64,000 nucleotides of DNA from Hymenobacter sp. CRA2. Its GTDB lineage: Bacteria > Bacteroidota > Bacteroidia > Cytophagales > Hymenobacteraceae. Positions 59,554-64,000 of this stretch are shown here, piece after piece (the first letter of the stretch is position 1; the number at the start of each line of letters is the position of its first letter). A program made the position numbers and the translations under genes. The notes beneath the pieces were generated by a model. It did not search any database. It was not told where the DNA came from and worked only from the letters and a program-made list of their open reading frames with translations. The stretch is taken from positions 248,001-312,000 of the forward strand of contig NZ_MVBC01000004.1 of assembly GCF_002007105.1 (NCBI RefSeq). Direction: 5' to 3'.

Positions 59554-60138
59554 TCAGTCGGCTGCAAACTCCTGCGGGTAGCCCTCGGGGTGCACGGGCG
59601 CCAGCTCCACGACGATTTCGTCGCTAAGCAAGGCCGTGTCCGCGCTGGCCGCTTCGTAGCTGCGCACCACGGCCGCGAGCCAGCTGGTGAGGTCGGGGAA
59701 GAGCACGGTGCGGGCCTCCCAGTCGTGCCAGTGCTCCATGATCTGCCCCGCCCGGCCGGTGAAGGTGCCTTCCAGATCCACGCAGACGTGGTCTCCGCCG
59801 CCGTTTTCCAGGAAGGGCACCCAGCTCGTCCGCCACCAGTTGTGCGTAAAGTCACCGTCGGCCAGCAGCTCGTTGTTGACGCGCATGCTTTCGGTCACGC
59901 TTTCGAGGGACTGCAGGCAGTTGTTCTGAAAAAAGCTGTTGTAATCCTGCTGCCCGTCGTGCCAGCCAAACCACTGCCGCAGCTCCGGCGTCAAGGTCAG
60001 CTCAAATTCCGCTTCAAACGCGGCTAGCTCGGCCTCGGAGGCGGGCGGGTTCAGCGTGGCGTAGTAGTCGGGGCGGTGTTGCTGCAGCAGCTCGTCGAGG
60101 CGGCGGAGTAGGCGGACGAAGTCGGGGGAGGCGGCCAT
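59554..60138 (-). CDS. SMI1/KNR4 (SUKH) family protein
   Basis: 194 residues. Typical SUKH features: PPASEAELAAFEAEFEL helix, LPELRQWFGWHDGQ-like turn (LTPELRQWFGWHDGQ), VPFLENGGGDHVCVDL and FPDLTSWL. SUKH proteins are frequent immunity proteins of polymorphic toxins and regulators of other conflict systems. No toxin gene is adjacent; it lies between a MoxR ATPase and DUF5682, 12 bases before the next gene. Confidence 0.8.
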   Translation of the reverse strand: MAASPDFVRLLRRLDELLQQHRPDYYATLNPPASEAELAAFEAEFELTLTPELRQWFGWHDGQQDYNSFFQNNCLQSLESVTESMRVNNELLADGDFTHNWWRTSWVPFLENGGGDHVCVDLEGTFTGRAGQIMEHWHDWEARTVLFPDLTSWLAAVVRSYEAASADTALLSDEIVVELAPVHPEGYPQEFAAD

Positions 60139-60150
60139 AGAATGGATTTA

Positions 60151-60870
60151 CTAGTAGTGATTCACGCAAACCAAGCGGGCAGCCGCGGCATCGTAGTACA
60201 TCAGCACGCTGTTGCCATCGGCAAAGTACGGGCTGGCCGGGGCCAGGCCAACGGGGTGTAGGGTGGCCAGGTCGAGCCCGGGCAACAGGTACGCTTGGTT
60301 GGCTTGCATTTCCGCGTCTGCGCTGCCAAAATCGGGGTGCGAGGCGGGCAGAAAGAACGCGCCCGGGGCTTCGCGCCAGCCCCGCAGCCAGGCATTAAGG
60401 CTCTGGAAGCGGCCGGTGCGCCGGTACTGCTCCCGCACGTAGTGAAAGCCCCGGAAGGTGCTCAGAAAGTACTCCGCGTCGAACTCCGGGGTGGTGGGCC
60501 AGCCGGCCGGGGGCGGGCCGAGGAGTTGCTCCAGGCTGCCCGCGCCGAGGTATGCCGCTTCGTGTGCCTGCCAATCGGCGGCTAGTTGGTCGTAGCCGGC
60601 TGCTACGGCTGCGTGGCCGCGGAACACGCGCACATCGCCGGCGAAGACTAGCTGCCCGCCCCGCAGCTCAAAGGTGCTCACATGCGCCGAGGCCGCCGCG
60701 CCGGCATAGGCTTCGTCGTACCACAGGCCGTTGGTCGAGAGCACCGGCAAGGCCAGCTCGGGCGGCAGGCCCGGTACGCCCTGCACCAGGCACAGCGGGT
60801 AGAAGAAGCCCCGCCACTGGGCTGCATCGGCCAGGACCGCTTGCAAGGCCGGGTAGGGCGTGATGATCAT
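60151..60870 (-). CDS. Hypothetical protein, 239 aa, coupled in the MoxR cluster
   Basis: Begins MIITPYPALQAVLADA. Contains GLWYDEAYAGA and GYDQLAADWQAHEAA, with acidic and aromatic residues. Mixed alpha/beta prediction; not clearly SUKH, but size and acidity are similar to immunity proteins. Its ATG overlaps the stop of the upstream gene (ATGA). No family recognised. Confidence 0.55.
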   Translation of the reverse strand: MIITPYPALQAVLADAAQWRGFFYPLCLVQGVPGLPPELALPVLSTNGLWYDEAYAGAAASAHVSTFELRGGQLVFAGDVRVFRGHAAVAAGYDQLAADWQAHEAAYLGAGSLEQLLGPPPAGWPTTPEFDAEYFLSTFRGFHYVREQYRRTGRFQSLNAWLRGWREAPGAFFLPASHPDFGSADAEMQANQAYLLPGLDLATLHPVGLAPASPYFADGNSVLMYYDAAAARLVCVNHY

Positions 60871-61571
60871 CCCGCGAAATGCTCAAACGTGGTATTCATC
60901 GGCGCAACCCCCATTTCCTGTACCAGCAACTGCTCGAACTCGGCCTGCGGCAGCAACGTGTCGATGGTGTAGCGGCGGCGCGGGAGCACCACGGTTTCCT
61001 GTTGCAGCGGCCGGGTATAAACTTTCGTCAGCAGCGCGTGCCAGGCCGGTCGCAGGTACGGGCGGATGGCCTCGGCCGCCCGCAGCAAATCGGCCCGCAG
61101 CTCCTCGAAGCCGGCGTAGCCTTCCAGGGCGTACTCATCAAAGGAGGTAGCCCGGTCCAGCATTTCGCGGAAAATGAAGGCTTCCATCGAAGGGGCCACC
61201 ACGGTGGTTTGGTTATCGTCGTGCAGCGAAAGCGTCACCGGCAGCTCCGCGTCGGCGGCGAGGGTGGGGCAGAAGGCGTACAGGTCGCCGCCACCGGTCT
61301 GGCCCAGCGGCACGAAGCGGCAGCCTGGGTCCCAGTCCTCGGGCAATTCCCACGTTAGCACATCTTCGGGGCGGTACAGCTCAAAGTCCTGGGCGAAGAG
61401 CAGCACCGGCGGCCGTTGGCTCAGGCGCGGGAAGATGTCCCGCTGCCAGGTGGGGTTGGGAAAGCCGCCGTCCAGAAACCAGTCGAGCATCCCGTCGTGG
61501 TAGAGACGGTGGTACAGCGCGGGCAGCGGCGTCTCGTATTTGCGCTCGATGGCGGCTAGCAGGTCGGCCAT
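60867..61571 (-). CDS. Hypothetical acidic protein, SUKH-like
   Basis: 234 residues. The N-terminus (LLAAIERKYETPLPALYHRL) and FVPLGQTGGGDLYAFCP resemble SMI1/KNR4 proteins with the GGGDxxxF core strand, though the match is weaker than for its neighbour. Acidic overall. 21 bases after the MoxR gene and coupled to the next gene by ATGA overlap. Function unknown; a regulatory or immunity role in the cluster is inferred. Confidence 0.55.
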   Translation of the reverse strand: MADLLAAIERKYETPLPALYHRLYHDGMLDWFLDGGFPNPTWQRDIFPRLSQRPPVLLFAQDFELYRPEDVLTWELPEDWDPGCRFVPLGQTGGGDLYAFCPTLAADAELPVTLSLHDDNQTTVVAPSMEAFIFREMLDRATSFDEYALEGYAGFEELRADLLRAAEAIRPYLRPAWHALLTKVYTRPLQQETVVLPRRRYTIDTLLPQAEFEQLLVQEMGVAPMNTTFEHFAG

Positions 61572-61592
61572 AGTGGAAGTGACACGTTTGCG

Positions 61593-62687
61593 TTACTCTA
61601 CCACCTCCCGGCAGGCCCGGTACAGGTCTTTCCACCCGTCGCGCTCCTTCACCACGGTTTCCAGGTATTCCAGCCACACCACGCGGTCCTGCACCGGGTC
61701 TTTCACCACGGCGCCGGTGAGGCCGGCGGCCAGGTCGGCGGCCTGCAGGGTGCCGTCGCCGAAGTAGGCGGCCAGGGCCAAGCCGCTGTTGAGCACCGAA
61801 ATGGCCTCGCCGGTGCTCAGCGTACCGCTGGGGCTTTTGAGCTTGGTTTTGCCGTTTTCCGTCACGCCGCCGCGCAGCTCCCGGAACACCGTCACCAAGC
61901 GGCTGATCTGCTCCAGGGCGGCCGTGGTGGGCGGCAGCTGCAGGGCCCGGCCGGTTTTCTCCACTCGGCTCTGCACAATCTGTACTTCCTCGGCTACCGA
62001 CGTGGGCAGGGGCAGCACCACGGTGTTGAAGCGGCGGCGCAGGGCGCTGCTCAGTTCGTTCACGCCCTTGTCCCGGTCGTTGGCGGTGGCAATGACGTTG
62101 AAGCCGCGCGTGGCCTGCACTTCGGTGGCCAGTTCCGGCACGGGCAGCACCTTTTCGGAGAGAACGGTGATGAGTGTATCCTGCACGTCGGCGGGAATGC
62201 GCGTCAGCTCCTCGATGCGTACCAAAGAGCCTTCCTGCATGCCCTTGAGCAGAGGTGAGGGTACCAGGGCCGCGGCCGACGGCCCTTCGGCAATCAGGCG
62301 GGCGTAGTTCCAGGAGTAGCGGATAGCGTCCTCGGAGGTGCCGGCCGTGCCCTGAATCAGCAGGTTGGAATGCCCGCTGATGGCCGCCGTCAGGTGCTCC
62401 GACACCCAGCTTTTGGCCGTGCCCGGCACGCCCAGCAGCAGCAGGGCGCGGTCGGTTGCCAGCGTGGCCACCGCTATTTCCATCAGCCGGCGCTGCCCGA
62501 TGTACTTGGGCTCGATTTCGAGGCCGCTGTCGAGGGTGCCGCCGAGCAGATAAGTGACCACGGCCCAGGGCGAGAGTTGCCAGCCCGGCGGCTTGGGACG
62601 GTCGTCGGCGGCGCGCAGGGTGGCCAGTTCTTTGGCGTACTGCACCTCGGCGTGCGGGCGCAGGATGTTATCGGTGGCGGTGGACAT
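61593..62687 (-). CDS. MoxR-type AAA+ ATPase
   Basis: 364 residues. Walker A GVPGTAKSW, Walker B-associated VRIEELTRIP, sensor 1 NVIATAND and Arg finger SSALRRRFNTV. This matches the MoxR group of AAA+ proteins that remodel VWA-domain partners. The VWA partner is likely the one at 42.7-43.8 kb. 82 bases after DUF5691 and 21 before the SUKH-like gene, all on the minus strand. Confidence 0.9.
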   Translation of the reverse strand: MSTATDNILRPHAEVQYAKELATLRAADDRPKPPGWQLSPWAVVTYLLGGTLDSGLEIEPKYIGQRRLMEIAVATLATDRALLLLGVPGTAKSWVSEHLTAAISGHSNLLIQGTAGTSEDAIRYSWNYARLIAEGPSAAALVPSPLLKGMQEGSLVRIEELTRIPADVQDTLITVLSEKVLPVPELATEVQATRGFNVIATANDRDKGVNELSSALRRRFNTVVLPLPTSVAEEVQIVQSRVEKTGRALQLPPTTAALEQISRLVTVFRELRGGVTENGKTKLKSPSGTLSTGEAISVLNSGLALAAYFGDGTLQAADLAAGLTGAVVKDPVQDRVVWLEYLETVVKERDGWKDLYRACREVVE

Positions 62688-62769
62688 GGCGGAGTAAGGA
62701 TGAGCTAAAGCTACGAAGTGGGCGGGCCGAAGTGGTTCGGTCCGCGGGCCGATTGTTCGGGCGGAGAAA

Positions 62770-64000
62770 TCAGTTGTCGGGGCCGGGGGCTTCCGTCAGC
62801 GTCTGTTCGAGCCGGTGGCGAAACCCGAGGGCGTCCAGCAGCTGCGTGATGGGTGTGCTATCAGCGTCGTACAGCGCGCTCAGAGCCGCGGTACACAGCT
62901 CGTATTGCGCGGGCGGCACGGCCAGCTGCATGTGTCGCAGTAGCTGCGTGAGGTGGCCCGAGCGGAACAGAAACACGTAGCGGGCGTGGTCGGAAGAAGC
63001 CAGAGTATTGGCGATAATGGCCAGCGCGGCGCGGGTCAGCGCTGCGGGCCAGGGGCCCGGAATGGCCAGCATCAGGCTTTCCCAACGGGCCGGCGCCTGG
63101 CTGAAGCGCGGCTCCGGCGGCAGGGCGCCGAGTAGCACCTGCGCCGCTTCGGCCGCGCCGAGTTTTTCCGCCACGGCCGACAGTACTTGCAAGGGCTCCG
63201 GGGCGTGGTCGAGCTGAAACTGCAGGTAGGCCCGCAGCCAAGCGGGTGAGGGGTGTAGCAGCAGGGCCTGCCGCCATCCCGTCAGCAAGAGCTCGACCCA
63301 CTCACTCGTGGCTGCCAGCACCAACAGCTGCTCGGGGCTTAGCTGCCAGTGGGCGCTCCACCGCTCGGGCGGAAGCAGGGCCAGCATCTGCCCCAGCCAG
63401 GCCGCTTTTTCGCCCCCGAAGCGGCTGTCTTTCGGCTCGATGCCCTGGGCTTGCCAGCTGGCGTCCCAGGCAGCGGGTAGCTCCACCGCCAGCGCGGCGG
63501 GCGGCCCCGACAGCGTCAGCAGGGCTGTGGCTTGCTGCCACAGCCGCTCCACCAGCGCGTTGCCGGGCGTGCGCACGAGCAGCGGCGCTACCGCCTGGCG
63601 CACCTCCTTGCTTTTGGAGCCGAGGTAGACTTCCAGCAGCGGGGCGTCGGCGGCGCTGAGCCCGGTTGCCAGCGTCGACAGTAGCAGCGCCTGATTTTTG
63701 GCTGGTTCCTGCGGGAGGGCAGCCGCCAGCAGCTCCCGGGCCCGGGCGGCGTCGTGGCCGCGCAGCTCGGCAAGAAAGCGTTGGCGCTGGGCCAGCGTAC
63801 CCGATTCCCACGCTGCTTCATCGGGCGCGGCGGCGAGGAGCAGCGGCGCCCAGCCCGGGTTCAGCGCCGCCAGCCAGCGGCCTCGCTCGCCCAGCACCCG
63901 GGCGGCGGCCTCCTGCACCGGGCGGTGGCTGCTGGCGTAGGCCAGCAGCTGCGGCAGCAAGCGGTGCGGTACCCGGCGGCCCCGTTCGCCGAGGCTGCGG
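62770..64000 (-). CDS. DUF5691 family protein (5' end beyond the window)
   Basis: At least 410 residues, open to the window edge. The TTG at 63958-63960 is internal: the preceding codons encode RSLGERGRRVPHR in frame, continuing the family. KEVRQAVAPLLVRTPG resembles a HEAT-like helix pair, typical of DUF5691, which occurs with MoxR, DUF5682 and SWIM-domain genes. A SWIM gene would be expected beyond 64000. Confidence 0.8.
   Translation of the reverse strand, partial: RSLGERGRRVPHRLLPQLLAYASSHRPVQEAAARVLGERGRWLAALNPGWAPLLLAAAPDEAAWESGTLAQRQRFLAELRGHDAARARELLAAALPQEPAKNQALLLSTLATGLSAADAPLLEVYLGSKSKEVRQAVAPLLVRTPGNALVERLWQQATALLTLSGPPAALAVELPAAWDASWQAQGIEPKDSRFGGEKAAWLGQMLALLPPERWSAHWQLSPEQLLVLAATSEWVELLLTGWRQALLLHPSPAWLRAYLQFQLDHAPEPLQVLSAVAEKLGAAEAAQVLLGALPPEPRFSQAPARWESLMLAIPGPWPAALTRAALAIIANTLASSDHARYVFLFRSGHLTQLLRHMQLAVPPAQYELCTAALSALYDADSTPITQLLDALGFRHRLEQTLTEAPGPDN

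Overview
The window looks like chromosomal DNA of a GC-rich member of the Bacteroidota, most likely Hymenobacter or a close relative. The evidence is a type III glutamine synthetase, the large three-domain form of IspG, a DUF6728-type small membrane protein, paired LytS-like kinases with a LytTR regulator, a CrtA-like carotenoid monooxygenase, and upstream elements that fit the Bacteroidota sigma factor (TAnnTTTG, once with TTTG placed 20 bases upstream) rather than Shine-Dalgarno signals. The genus is an inference. No rRNA, tRNA, CRISPR array, transposase or prophage was seen. Both window ends cut a gene.

Layout. 1-4.4 kb: partial mtaB, a pirin, and an LtaS-like sulfatase-fold membrane enzyme. 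4.4-6.8 kb: glnA (GSIII) with a clear promoter and terminator. 6.8-8.7 kb: three-gene minus operon ending in a Cys/Gly/Ser-tailed protein. 8.9-17.5 kb: redox enzymes, a MarR regulator, ispG flanked and interrupted by palindromic repeats, a GIY-YIG remnant, two HAD phosphatases separated by an exact 42-bp-period tandem hairpin array, and small hypothetical proteins. 17.7-20.8 kb: a translationally coupled trio of active LytS-like kinase, kinase with a destroyed H-box, and LytTR regulator. 20.8-33 kb: Bcr/CflA transporter, DUF1003, YjbR, an Rrf2 regulator plus NAD(P)H-binding pair with a candidate operator, leuS, a STAS-like pair, a possible small RNA, CrtA-like, PPOX, AcpH-like, a lipoprotein and a SlyD-like FKBP. 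33-42 kb: UPF1-like helicase, RDD protein, amidohydrolase, NmrA-like reductase, AraC regulator divergent from a GH1-type glycosidase plus SDR pair, and several inverted-repeat elements. 42-46 kb: VWA protein coupled to a membrane protein, and a TPR sensor kinase. 46-50 kb: compact 5-oxoprolinase operon pxpB-pxpC-pxpA with an Nramp-family transporter that lacks the metal-binding motif. 50-55.3 kb: M1 aminopeptidase, an orphan protein, a truncated peptide deformylase and an amidohydrolase lipoprotein. 55.4-64 kb: a long minus-strand cluster with DUF5691, a MoxR AAA+ ATPase, two SMI1/KNR4-like or similar acidic proteins, a third unknown, another unknown, a 2OG-Fe(II) oxygenase and DUF5682.

How the genes work together. 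The pxp operon should import and hydrolyse 5-oxoproline to glutamate, which fits a bacterium that also carries GSIII. The DUF5691/MoxR/DUF5682 genes, with the VWA protein 12 kb away, match a recurring but functionally undefined AAA+/VWA neighbourhood. Its interior here is filled with SUKH-like and oxygenase genes, making it the best candidate for an undescribed system. The kinase/pseudokinase/LytTR trio is the second-best. Many short inverted-repeat elements lie between genes, and one lies in frame inside ispG.
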